Part shown: piece after piece, positions 7,152-13,762 of the stretch | Position numbering within the stretch: the stretch's first letter is position 1 | Layout of the letters: each line of letters starts with the position of its first letter | Assembly: GCA_945889575.1 (NCBI GenBank) | Contig: CAMDBY010000017.1 | Location: forward strand, 1-14,755 | From: Bifidobacterium breve | GTDB lineage: Bacteria; Actinomycetota; Acidimicrobiia; Acidimicrobiales; Ilumatobacteraceae | Direction: 5' to 3' | Length of the DNA: 14,755 nt | Position numbers and translations under genes: made by a program | Notes under the pieces: generated by a model | Told to the model about the DNA's origin: nothing | Seen by the model: only the letters and a program-made list of their open reading frames with translations | Databases searched by the model: none

Positions 7152-8051
7152 TCAACCTCCTGTTTGTTGGTCTCGCAAGAACTGCTCGACTTCCGCTGCT
7201 ATTTCATCAACTGTAGGTATTGCAGTGGCGTCTGGCTTCATTGCGCCGAATGAGCCGTGTTCTGCATCGTAGGCAGCCTCAAGTTTGCCCAGCATCTCAG
7301 CGTGTTCAGGGTTGCCGGCCACCAATTGGTCAAGGCGTTCGCGTTGAACCCCCGACTCTTTACGCAACGCCGAGGTATCGATGGTAAGACCTGCCTCAAG
7401 ACACGCTGCCTCAACCAGGGCAGCGCTTGCTGCGGGGTAGGCCATTGTGGCCACGTAATGCGGAATCTGTGCCCACAAGCCAATGGCGGTGATGCCAGCG
7501 TCCGTTAAAGAGTGCTCAAGAATTGCTTCAACTCCTGCTGGCACATCAACAGTGCTGCGCGTGAGAGATAGGCGTTCTGCAATAGCAACATCTGGTGACG
7601 TGGCAGACAAACCAACGGGTCGAGTGTGCGGAGCTCCGAATGGATAGGCACCCATGCCGATTGCAGTTTTGACTCCAAGTTGAGCAGCAAGAGTGGCGAC
7701 AGTTTTTGCGAAATAGTGCCATGCCATATCGGGCTCTGGTCCGGTGAGTAGCAACACATCACGGCCATCGTCGTCTGTGCCGACGCGCATTTCAGGTACA
7801 GACCACACGATGCGGGTGTTGACACCTTCACGCAATTCCATCAACGGCCGACGTGCGCGATAGTCAACAAACGTGTCTCCATCAAAATTAATCAGGTCAC
7901 GTGATGCAGTTGCGTTGATGAGATGTTGCATTGCGCCAGCAGCAGCGCCGCTTGCATCAATCCATCCAGACATCATGATGATGAGTGTTGGTGAGTCAAG
8001 AAGCGGTAATTCACCGTGCACCGTGTACGGCGAAGCGCTAGATGGGGTCAT
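7152..8051 (-). CDS. PAC2 family protein (proteasome-assembly-chaperone-like)
   Basis: 299 residues. The N-terminal half shows the PAC2 pattern: ELPLLDSPTLIIMMSGWIDASGAAAGAMQHL (about 14-44), then 'LINFDGDTFVDYRARRP', then a VLLLTGPEPDMAW strand-loop. Next come GVKTAIGMGAYPFGAPHTRPV and the GLWAQIPHYVATMAYPAA motif. Actinobacterial homologues such as Rv2125 share this fold. The family is named for eukaryotic proteasome assembly factors, but the bacterial role is not established, so no function is assigned. The start ATG overlaps the stop of the upstream phosphotransferase gene by 4 bp (ATGA), and the next gene follows after 2 bp, so all three should be co-translated from one mRNA. The C-terminal 80 residues are charged and helical. 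Confidence 0.85.
   Translation of the reverse strand: MTPSSASPYTVHGELPLLDSPTLIIMMSGWIDASGAAAGAMQHLINATASRDLINFDGDTFVDYRARRPLMELREGVNTRIVWSVPEMRVGTDDDGRDVLLLTGPEPDMAWHYFAKTVATLAAQLGVKTAIGMGAYPFGAPHTRPVGLSATSPDVAIAERLSLTRSTVDVPAGVEAILEHSLTDAGITAIGLWAQIPHYVATMAYPAASAALVEAACLEAGLTIDTSALRKESGVQRERLDQLVAGNPEHAEMLGKLEAAYDAEHGSFGAMKPDATAIPTVDEIAAEVEQFLRDQQTGG
7156..7161 (-). promoter_or_regulatory. Shine-Dalgarno site deciding the start of the LLM oxidoreductase
   Basis: AGGAGG on the minus strand sits in the last codons of the PAC2 gene. The gap to ATG at 7149 is 6 nt, whereas a TTG at 7155 would have no spacing. This places the start at 7149. Confidence 0.78.
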
Positions 8052-9079
8052 TTCATTCTCTCAAGCATTTGCACTGCTTTTTGAGTTGCGCCCTCGACCT
8101 GAATTTTGAATGGTTCAAGTTCAGCAGGGTCGCGATCTCCCAATGCGCCACCGAGATAGCGGGCGTAGACGCCTTCAATAATGCACGCAAGTTTCCAATA
8201 GGCAAATGCGACGTAGTAATCAAGTTGTGAAATGTCACGACCTGATGTTTCTGCATAACGACGAGCCAAGTCGCTGCGATCTAAGAATCCATTGGCACTG
8301 CAGACAGAATTTGACCATGCGCTTGCTTCGTCATTTGGTCCGGTCCAATAGACCATGAGAAGTCCGAGGTCAGCCATGGGGTCGCCCAAGGTGCAAATTT
8401 CCCAGTCAAGAACAGCAATTACATTGCCTTTTGCATCGACCATGCAGTTGTCAAGGCGATAGTCGCCATGGACAATGGTGGAGGAGGCCTGTTCTGGAAT
8501 ACGCAACATCAATTCCTCAAACACACTGTCGACTAACGGAAGTTCGCGAGTGCGTTGTTCCACGATGTTGCCGTGCCAGCGCTTCAGTTGACGTGCAATG
8601 TATCCCTCGTGGCGACCAAGGTCATCAAGTCCGACAGTCTTCAAATCAACGGCATGAATTGCGGCCATGGTGTCAACGATTGATTCACTTGCTCGCTTAC
8701 AACCATCGGGGCCAAGAAGTGTTTCGGCTACCGCTTTGTCGCGTACAACATGTCCGTCAACAAAATCCATGACATAAAATGGCAGTTCGTTGACGGCTTC
8801 GTCTGTGCATAAACCGCGAGCTGTTGCCACGGGAACATTGCTGTTTGCAAGGCCGGCAATGATGCGATGTTCGCGGCCCATGTCATGAGCACTGGCGAGA
8901 CGATGGCCAAGAGGGGGGCGGCGCAAAACGTAGGAATGGCCCGCCGCGTCATCAACCTTGAACGTGAGGTTTGAATGACCACCTGCAATTTGTGTGTAGG
9001 CGAACGGGGCGGTTGCTCCGCTGATGTTGGCTACAAGCCAACCCTCGACGTTGTTGCTGATGCCATGCGGAAGAGTCAC
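8048..9079 (-). CDS. Phosphotransferase family protein (aminoglycoside-phosphotransferase fold, ACAD10/11-type)
   Basis: 343 residues with a kinase-like fold. The N-lobe shows GGHSNLTFKV (33-42) and YVLRRPPLG (50-58). The catalytic loop HGDYRLDN is at 204-211 (D206 base, N211 metal ligand), and the metal-binding D225 is in DWEICTLGDPMADLG. The RRPP segment and the WE..T.GDP.ADL block match the group related to the N-terminal domain of ACAD10/ACAD11, which phosphorylates hydroxyacyl substrates in fatty-acid breakdown. In actinobacteria these often sit near acyl-CoA genes, but none is seen here, so the substrate is open. Antibiotic resistance is not implied. The start is GTG at 9079; no upstream ATG or Shine-Dalgarno is seen, and a TAGTTT hexamer 7 nt away suggests a leaderless mRNA. 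It is the first gene of the minus-strand operon. Confidence 0.86.
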   Translation of the reverse strand: MTLPHGISNNVEGWLVANISGATAPFAYTQIAGGHSNLTFKVDDAAGHSYVLRRPPLGHRLASAHDMGREHRIIAGLANSNVPVATARGLCTDEAVNELPFYVMDFVDGHVVRDKAVAETLLGPDGCKRASESIVDTMAAIHAVDLKTVGLDDLGRHEGYIARQLKRWHGNIVEQRTRELPLVDSVFEELMLRIPEQASSTIVHGDYRLDNCMVDAKGNVIAVLDWEICTLGDPMADLGLLMVYWTGPNDEASAWSNSVCSANGFLDRSDLARRYAETSGRDISQLDYYVAFAYWKLACIIEGVYARYLGGALGDRDPAELEPFKIQVEGATQKAVQMLERMK

Positions 9080-9108
9080 ACCACAAAAACTACCTGTATC
9101 GTGCCCCT
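9080..9108. promoter_or_regulatory. 29-bp divergent promoter region with back-to-back candidate -10 boxes
   Basis: The whole gap between two divergent start codons is 29 bp. On the minus strand TAGTTT (9092 to 9087) ends 7 nt before GTG at 9079. On the plus strand TATCGT (9097-9102) ends 6 nt before ATG at 9109. Neither start has a Shine-Dalgarno. The -35 regions would have to lie inside the opposite gene, and I see no good match to TTGACA for either. Confidence 0.55.
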
Positions 9109-9813
9109 ATGTCCCTAGACGTCACCGATGCCACCTTTCAGACCGAGGTGGTGGAGCGTTCTCATACCGTTCCGGTGATTGTTGATTTCTGGGCTCCGTG
9201 GTGTGGCCCGTGCAAGAGCCTCACGCCCATCCTCGAGCGTGCCACGGCCGCTACAGAGGGCCAGGTGGAGCTTGTGAAGCTCAATATTGATGAAAACCCT
9301 GGAGCCACTCAGGCCTTTCATGTGCAATCAATTCCTGCGGTGTTCGTCCTCAAGGATGGCAAAGTTATTCACAATTTCACGGGCGGCCAATCAGACCAAT
9401 ACGTGCAACAACTTGTTCAGGCCCTGTTACCAGACCCCATGCAAACACGCATTATTGAATTGTTAGCTAACGGAACAGAAGAAGCTTTGCGCGATGCTGT
9501 GGCGTTGGCGCCAGGGAACGAAGATGCCATCTGCACATTGGCTGATCTGTTGATTCGTACCGGTAAAGCAGAAGAGGCGCTGACATTTCTCGTGCGGCTT
9601 CCCGAGACTGACCGTGTGCGCAAGTTGGGCGCCATGGCGCGATTAGCTATGAACCCGGTTGACAACCTTGATGCTGAACTTGATGCCTTATTGCTTCGTG
9701 TCAAAGACGATGAAGTTGCGCGACGTGAATATTTGGACATCTTGGAGACCATGGGGCCGGCTGATCCCCGCACCGGCAAATATAGAAAATTGTTGACAAC
9801 AAAACTGTTTTAG
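9109..9813 (+). CDS. Thioredoxin with C-terminal helical (TPR-like) domain, YbbN/CnoX-like
   Basis: 234 residues. Residues 1-108 form a thioredoxin domain with the active site W31-C32-G-P-C35 and the cis-Pro at 76 in QSIPAVF. Residues 110-234 are helical, beginning DPMQTRIIELLANGTEEALRDAVALAPGNEDA and continuing with TPR-like helix pairs. This matches the YbbN/CnoX group, in which thioredoxin plus TPR acts as a redox-regulated holdase; a full CGPC motif, unlike E. coli YbbN's altered site, suggests real oxidoreductase activity. There is no signal peptide, so it should be cytoplasmic. It is divergent from the phosphotransferase gene, 29 bp away, with a probable leaderless start. comEA follows after 39 bp. 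Confidence 0.9.
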   Translation: MSLDVTDATFQTEVVERSHTVPVIVDFWAPWCGPCKSLTPILERATAATEGQVELVKLNIDENPGATQAFHVQSIPAVFVLKDGKVIHNFTGGQSDQYVQQLVQALLPDPMQTRIIELLANGTEEALRDAVALAPGNEDAICTLADLLIRTGKAEEALTFLVRLPETDRVRKLGAMARLAMNPVDNLDAELDALLLRVKDDEVARREYLDILETMGPADPRTGKYRKLLTTKLF

Positions 9814-9852
9814 ATTTTCCAAATACGTGTCTGTATTCACCACATCACAGGC

Positions 9853-10569
9853 ATGGATATACCTCACTGGAACGTCATTAAAAAACAAATGTCGTACTGG
9901 GTGTCATTTATCGGATTAACCCGACTTGTCATCGGGTTGGTGACGACCATTGTCGCGTCCGCCGGTATTTGGTTATTGGTACGTCCATCTGCGCCACTGG
10001 TTGAATCCGTGGTACCGCATGCGTCCGGTGTTGGCATAGTTGCGCCTCTATCAACTGTGCCAACGCCGTTGACCGTGCGAATTCATGTGGCTGGTGCAGT
10101 TGTCCGTCCTGGTGTGTACACCGTGTCGTCTTCTGCACGAGTTGTTGATGCGGTTACAGCAGCCGGAGGTGCCACATCACGTGCAGATCTTGAACGCATC
10201 AATCTTGCACAGACAATTATTGACACAGAGCAAGTGTTCGTGCCCTTTCGTGCGTCGCGGACTACAAAAATTACGGTTGCACCACGGCTTCGCCCTTCGC
10301 GCACAACAGTTCCTGTTTCGGCACCGACAGTTCCTGGTGCGCTGCCAATTGTTGGAGTGCCAACTACAACGGTGACGCCGCTAATCAATTTGAATTCAGC
10401 CACAGCAGACCAACTTGATACGTTGCCGGGCGTTGGGCCATCAACGGCAAAAGCAATTATTAGTTATCGCAATCGCAAAGGCCCGTTTGGCAAGGTGGAA
10501 GATTTGTTGAAGGTTCCGGGCATAGGGCCAGCCAAAGTGGCGGCGTTACGTGATCAGGTCACGGTGTAG
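9853..10569 (+). CDS. comEA: ComEA-like competence DNA-binding protein (SLBB + helix-hairpin-helix)
   Basis: 238 residues. One membrane helix at about 22-43 anchors the protein with the bulk outside. An SLBB domain follows (about 75-132, IHVAGAVVRPGVYTV), then a Pro/Thr/Val linker (about 135-175). Tandem helix-hairpin-helix motifs follow: INLNSA at 178-183, LPGVGPSTA at 191-199 and VPGIGPAKV at 221-229. ComEA binds incoming double-stranded DNA at the cell surface and passes it to the ComEC channel, which is encoded just downstream. The start at 9853 is plausible but has no clear Shine-Dalgarno; Met13 at 9889 is an alternative closer to the helix. A TAGATT at 9811-9816, overlapping the previous stop, could be a -10. 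The TAG stop directly abuts the stop of the next, convergent gene. Confidence 0.92.
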   Translation: MDIPHWNVIKKQMSYWVSFIGLTRLVIGLVTTIVASAGIWLLVRPSAPLVESVVPHASGVGIVAPLSTVPTPLTVRIHVAGAVVRPGVYTVSSSARVVDAVTAAGGATSRADLERINLAQTIIDTEQVFVPFRASRTTKITVAPRLRPSRTTVPVSAPTVPGALPIVGVPTTTVTPLINLNSATADQLDTLPGVGPSTAKAIISYRNRKGPFGKVEDLLKVPGIGPAKVAALRDQVTV

Positions 10570-10920
10570 TTAGAACGCACCCAAAACAAGAACGCCGAGC
10601 AACAATCCGCCCGCTGCGCCAATCCATAGTCCGAGTCCCACCACAACAAATTCGCGCAGCCATTCGCGCCAGCCAACGACAGGTCGTTTTGTCACCCTGC
10701 CAGCAACTACTTGACCTAGAAACCACCACAACACGGCGCTGCTGGCAATTGCAATCAACAAACGCGCCGCGCCACCTGCTGCCGGCATACCGAGTATCGG
10801 CATAACGGGAAGGGCCATCACCATCAGCACGAATGCGAGCGAGCCGCCAATTGGTCCAGAGACAAACCATGAGAACACGACACCGAACAACCACAATCCA
10901 ACGGCGCAACCGATGGCCAT
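10570..10920 (-). CDS. Small hydrophobic membrane protein of unknown function inside the com locus
   Basis: 116 residues with three or four hydrophobic segments: about 1-20, 24-50, 53-72 and 90-116. A charged loop (RVTKRPVVGWREWLREF, about 75-91) lies before the last helix. I do not recognise the family. It fills the whole gap between comEA and comEC on the opposite strand. Its TAA abuts the comEA TAG, and its ATG forms half of an ATGGCCAT palindrome shared with a possible comEC start. The frame stays open upstream to 11124, but the added residues lack membrane character and run antisense to comEC, so the start at 10920 is preferred. Only a weak GGTGG precedes it. That it is a real gene is likely but unproven; the hydrophobic pattern and the lack of any plus-strand gene here are the main support. 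Confidence 0.6.
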   Translation of the reverse strand: MAIGCAVGLWLFGVVFSWFVSGPIGGSLAFVLMVMALPVMPILGMPAAGGAARLLIAIASSAVLWWFLGQVVAGRVTKRPVVGWREWLREFVVVGLGLWIGAAGGLLLGVLVLGAF

Positions 10921-12421
10921 GAGACCACCGCGGCGCCTAATGGACCTGCGGGTAGATGCAACGCCGCCTGGCAACATGAACCGTCCGCCCGTTGATGAAG
11001 TTGATGTCACGAGCCAATCGTACGACGCTGCGACTGACGAAGTGAGCCATGGTGTCTCTGCGTCGGTTGGTCTCACATTCCTCGCTGTGGTGATGTGGGT
11101 CTCGGTGATTGGCGGGGAGCACATTCCTCGCCTTGCGTCATTGCGTGGGGCCAGTTGTGTTGTGCTGGTGATGCTCTCTGTCTATTGGTGGCGTTATCGA
11201 CGATGGCACGTGTCGTTGATGACGGTGTTGATTGTCGGGGCGGTGGGGTTGGTTGGTGGTGCGGCTGCATGGCAGGAGGTATCTGTGATTGATGGCCCAT
11301 GTTTCGGTAACGCAATAGTGCGTACGGACCCTACGTGGGTGGGAAATGGTGTCGGTGTTGTGCTGCAGTTGCATGACAAGCGGTATCGGGTGATTGCACA
11401 CGGAGCACAGGGGGCGCACCTAGCAAATCGGTTAGCAGGAGAACACGTCATTGTGGAAGGCACATGTGCGAAAACTACAGGGCCGTACAGCAGGTATGAC
11501 CGCGTTACTCATGTCGTTGGTCGCATGACTGTGCAATCAGTGTCCGAGGAATTTTCTGAAGGGTCAATCGCAGTACGTGCAGCAAACCGCATGCGCATGG
11601 CGCTGCATGACGGAGTTGCATCGATGCCGTATAACTTGCAAGCTCTCTTTGCGGGTCTAGTCATTGGTGATGACCGTGATCAATCACGTGAAATGGTGAA
11701 TCAATTTCGTGCAAGTGGCCTATCTCACTTGTGTGCGGTCTCTGGACAGAATGTTGCATACCTATTGGCCGCATTGTCTCCACTGCTACATCGGTTGCGA
11801 CGCAATAGTCGATTCATTGCCGTACTGATTATTCTTGCGTGGTTTGTTTTGCTCACGCGAGCAGAACCTTCTGTCTTGCGTGCAGCAGTGATGGCTGGTT
11901 TAGTTGCAATGAACGCAGCATCAGGAACTTCAATGAATGCACGAACAATTCTTGCGTCAACAGTGATTGTGCTGTTGCTGATTGATCCGATGCTCGCGTG
12001 GAGCGTGGGATTTGCATTATCGGTTGGTGCTACTGCTGGTCTCGCTTGGTTATCAGCGCGACTCGGGCACATCATTGGCCGTCACGGAATGCTTGCCGCA
12101 ACATTGGCAGCGCAAGTCGGCACGATGCCCGTGTCATTTTTTGTCTTTGGGTATGTACCTGTCGTGTCGCTCATCGCTAACCCATTGGCGCTATGGGTTG
12201 CAGGAATGGTGATGATGGTGGGTCTTCCACTTGCGCTTCTTGCCAGTGTGTTGACACCACTTGTGCCGTTGGTGTCGTGGGCAATGACCATTCCAGTCGC
12301 ATGGGTAGCTGGGGTTGCACGTATCTGTTCAGACCTCTCGCCCCATGGGCGTCTCAACGGCGGTTTGTGGCTGTGTGTTGCGGGCGCAATATGGCACCGG
12401 TGGCGACAAACAGAGGCATGA
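10913..12421 (+). CDS. comEC: ComEC/Rec2-family DNA uptake channel, without metallo-beta-lactamase domain
   Basis: Up to 502 residues. N-terminal helices (about 51-67, 80-95 and 101-119) precede a soluble OB-like part (about 125-210, as in DUF4131). The ComEC channel domain begins near 240 with GLVIGDDRDQ (248-257) and FRASGLSHLCAVSGQNV (265-281), then several helices to the end. ComEC moves single-stranded DNA across the membrane. The protein stops right after the helical domain; the C-terminal metallo-beta-lactamase-like domain of long ComEC proteins is absent, and holA follows at once, so it is not a recent split within view. The start is uncertain: ATG at 10913, 10940 or 10976, or GTG at 11042, which would begin closest to the first helix. 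None has a good ribosome site. comEA lies upstream with one antisense gene between. Confidence 0.88.
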   Translation: MAMRPPRRLMDLRVDATPPGNMNRPPVDEVDVTSQSYDAATDEVSHGVSASVGLTFLAVVMWVSVIGGEHIPRLASLRGASCVVLVMLSVYWWRYRRWHVSLMTVLIVGAVGLVGGAAAWQEVSVIDGPCFGNAIVRTDPTWVGNGVGVVLQLHDKRYRVIAHGAQGAHLANRLAGEHVIVEGTCAKTTGPYSRYDRVTHVVGRMTVQSVSEEFSEGSIAVRAANRMRMALHDGVASMPYNLQALFAGLVIGDDRDQSREMVNQFRASGLSHLCAVSGQNVAYLLAALSPLLHRLRRNSRFIAVLIILAWFVLLTRAEPSVLRAAVMAGLVAMNAASGTSMNARTILASTVIVLLLIDPMLAWSVGFALSVGATAGLAWLSARLGHIIGRHGMLAATLAAQVGTMPVSFFVFGYVPVVSLIANPLALWVAGMVMMVGLPLALLASVLTPLVPLVSWAMTIPVAWVAGVARICSDLSPHGRLNGGLWLCVAGAIWHRWRQTEA

Positions 12422-12447
12422 CGCACTGATGTGGCAAGGTAGTACGC

Positions 12448-13437
12448 ATGGCCGTGTACCTAATTTCTGGCGATGAAATACTCATCGGGCTAGAACTCTC
12501 ATCACTCGTCGACCGGCTTGTCGGCGATGCGGATAGGTCCATGATGGTCGATGATTTCGATTGTTCCGAAAGCAACATGACCATCGCACCCGTTGTTGAT
12601 GCTCTCACCACCATGTCGCTGTTCATGGAGAGCAAAGTTGTTGTATTACGACATTTGCAAGATCTTGATGGCGTCTTTGTTGACACATTGGTTGCCGCAA
12701 TTGATGCAGTGATCTTCGAAGTTGATTTCATCATCACGGTCACTGGTCGAATTCCCAAGGCAATTGCTGATGCCTGTAAACGCGTCAAAGCCGAAACTAT
12801 TGGCGCTGCCGTAGTTAGCAATCAAAGAGATCGCATCGAATGGGTGGAAGCCCGTCTCATCGAAGCGGGTTTTCTGTTCTCAGCAGACGCATCACGGCTC
12901 ATTGCCACGTGGTTTGGTGGCGACCAGGGTCGGCTTGCAGGTTTGCTCGCAACTCTCACTTCTGCATATGGCGAAGGCGCCAAGTTGTCGCGTTCGGACA
13001 TTGAAGTATTCCTCGGCGAGGCAGGCAGCGTTGCTCCGTGGGACCTCACTGATGCAATTGATGGTGGCGATGTGAAGAAGTCATTGCTTATGTTGCATCG
13101 CATGATGAACGCAGGTGAATCTCATCCATTGCAAATCTTGGCGTTGTTGTCGAACCGTTACGCTCAAATGATGAAGATTGACGGCAGGGGAGTGCGAAGC
13201 GCCGGAGATGCTGCGGCCATTCTGGGTGGCAAAGAATTCACGGCGAAGAAAGTGCTCGAGCAGTATCAACGACTCGGTAGCGCTGGTATCTCGCGCGCGA
13301 TCTCATTGCTTGCAACGGCAGATCTTGATCTGCGAGGTGGCAAAGACTGGGAGCCAGATTTGGTGATGGAAGTACTTGTTGCTCGATTGGCTCGCCTGGG
13401 CGGAGCACCTGTGCAACGTTCGTTTGCGAAGCGGTAA
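12448..13437 (+). CDS. holA: DNA polymerase III subunit delta
   Basis: 329 residues, close to the usual length for HolA. Delta is the wrench of the clamp loader that opens the sliding clamp during replication. The protein opens with the strand VYLISGDEILI and carries a 'DALTTMSLFMESKVVVLRHLQDL' segment (about 51-73). Further on are VDFIITVTGRIPKAI, the AAA-like middle part with WFGGDQGRLAGLLATL, and a C-terminal collar with FTAKKVLEQYQRLGSAGISRAISLLATADLDLRGG. No Walker motif is expected in delta. It lies 26 bp after comEC, followed by rpsT, as in many Gram-positive genomes. An AAGG about 8 nt before the ATG is a weak ribosome site. The stop is 5 bp from the rpsT stop. Confidence 0.93.
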   Translation: MAVYLISGDEILIGLELSSLVDRLVGDADRSMMVDDFDCSESNMTIAPVVDALTTMSLFMESKVVVLRHLQDLDGVFVDTLVAAIDAVIFEVDFIITVTGRIPKAIADACKRVKAETIGAAVVSNQRDRIEWVEARLIEAGFLFSADASRLIATWFGGDQGRLAGLLATLTSAYGEGAKLSRSDIEVFLGEAGSVAPWDLTDAIDGGDVKKSLLMLHRMMNAGESHPLQILALLSNRYAQMMKIDGRGVRSAGDAAAILGGKEFTAKKVLEQYQRLGSAGISRAISLLATADLDLRGGKDWEPDLVMEVLVARLARLGGAPVQRSFAKR

Positions 13438-13442
13438 GAAAG

Positions 13443-13697
13443 TTACTTAGCGGCGTTTGCGTGTCGCATGAGGCGACTCTTGCGACGTGCAGCTGAGTTG
13501 GGATGAATAATTCCCTTGGCTGCTGCCATATCGATTCGTTTGATAGCAAGACGAATATCGGCTTCACCTTCAGGTGTGCCGAGACTTGCTGTCGCTGTAC
13601 GAATACGGGTGCGCAATTCGCTCTTGACTGCTTTGTTGCGGTCTTGAGCTTTTGCGTTGGTAAGAATGCGCTTTTTTTGGCTCTTAATATTTGCCAT
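13443..13697 (-). CDS. rpsT: 30S ribosomal protein bS20
   Basis: 84 residues, typical for S20, which binds 16S rRNA early in 30S assembly. The sequence starts MANIKSQKKRILTNAKAQ, continues with basic helices, and ends KGIIHPNSAARRKSRLMRHA. An in-frame ATG at 13718 would add seven residues (MAIAFQA) that S20 proteins lack, so the ATG at 13697 is chosen. No Shine-Dalgarno precedes it; a TAGCCT hexamer 8 nt upstream suggests a leaderless or nearly leaderless mRNA. The gene is convergent with holA (5 bp between stops) and divergent from lepA (65 bp). Confidence 0.97.
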   Translation of the reverse strand: MANIKSQKKRILTNAKAQDRNKAVKSELRTRIRTATASLGTPEGEADIRLAIKRIDMAAAKGIIHPNSAARRKSRLMRHANAAK

Positions 13698-13762
13698 GGC
13701 TTGAAAGGCTATCGCCACACACCCCCGTCCCCAACCGCCTAGGGGTAGGCTTTCCTTTGCCC
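13698..13762. promoter_or_regulatory. Divergent rpsT/lepA promoter region
   Basis: The 65-bp gap holds a minus-strand TAGCCT (13711 to 13706) 8 nt before the rpsT ATG, and a plus-strand TAGGCT (13746-13751) 11 nt before the lepA ATG. The centre contains a C-rich run (cacacacccccgtcccc). Neither side has a Shine-Dalgarno. The lepA transcript would then carry only a few untranslated bases. Confidence 0.5.

Noticed and set aside
7153..7155. TTG start for the LLM oxidoreductase, overlapping the PAC2 stop.
   Set aside because: The AGGAGG abuts it with no spacing, while the ATG two codons later has a proper 6-nt gap.
8048..9079. Aminoglycoside resistance enzyme.
   Set aside because: The fold is shared, but the RRPP and DWE-type motifs with GDP.ADLG match the ACAD10/11-type phosphotransferase group, and no resistance or mobile gene lies nearby.
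9822..9837. AATAC...GTATT hairpin between the thioredoxin and comEA genes.
   Set aside because: The 5-bp stem is AT-rich and has no T tract after it, so it is not a credible terminator or riboswitch.
10549..10563. Inverted repeat CGTGA-tcagg-TCACG at the end of comEA, a possible terminator.
   Set aside because: The stem is only 5 bp, the next pair mismatches, and no T run follows. It lies inside coding sequence.
10570..11124. Longer 184-residue form of the minus-strand membrane gene.
   Set aside because: The extra 68 residues run antisense to the comEC N-terminus, have no membrane or domain character and no ribosome site. The ATG at 10920 begins directly at the first hydrophobic segment.
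13698..13718. ATG at 13718 as the start of rpsT.
   Set aside because: It adds MAIAFQA, which S20 proteins lack, and would lie on top of the candidate -10 box.
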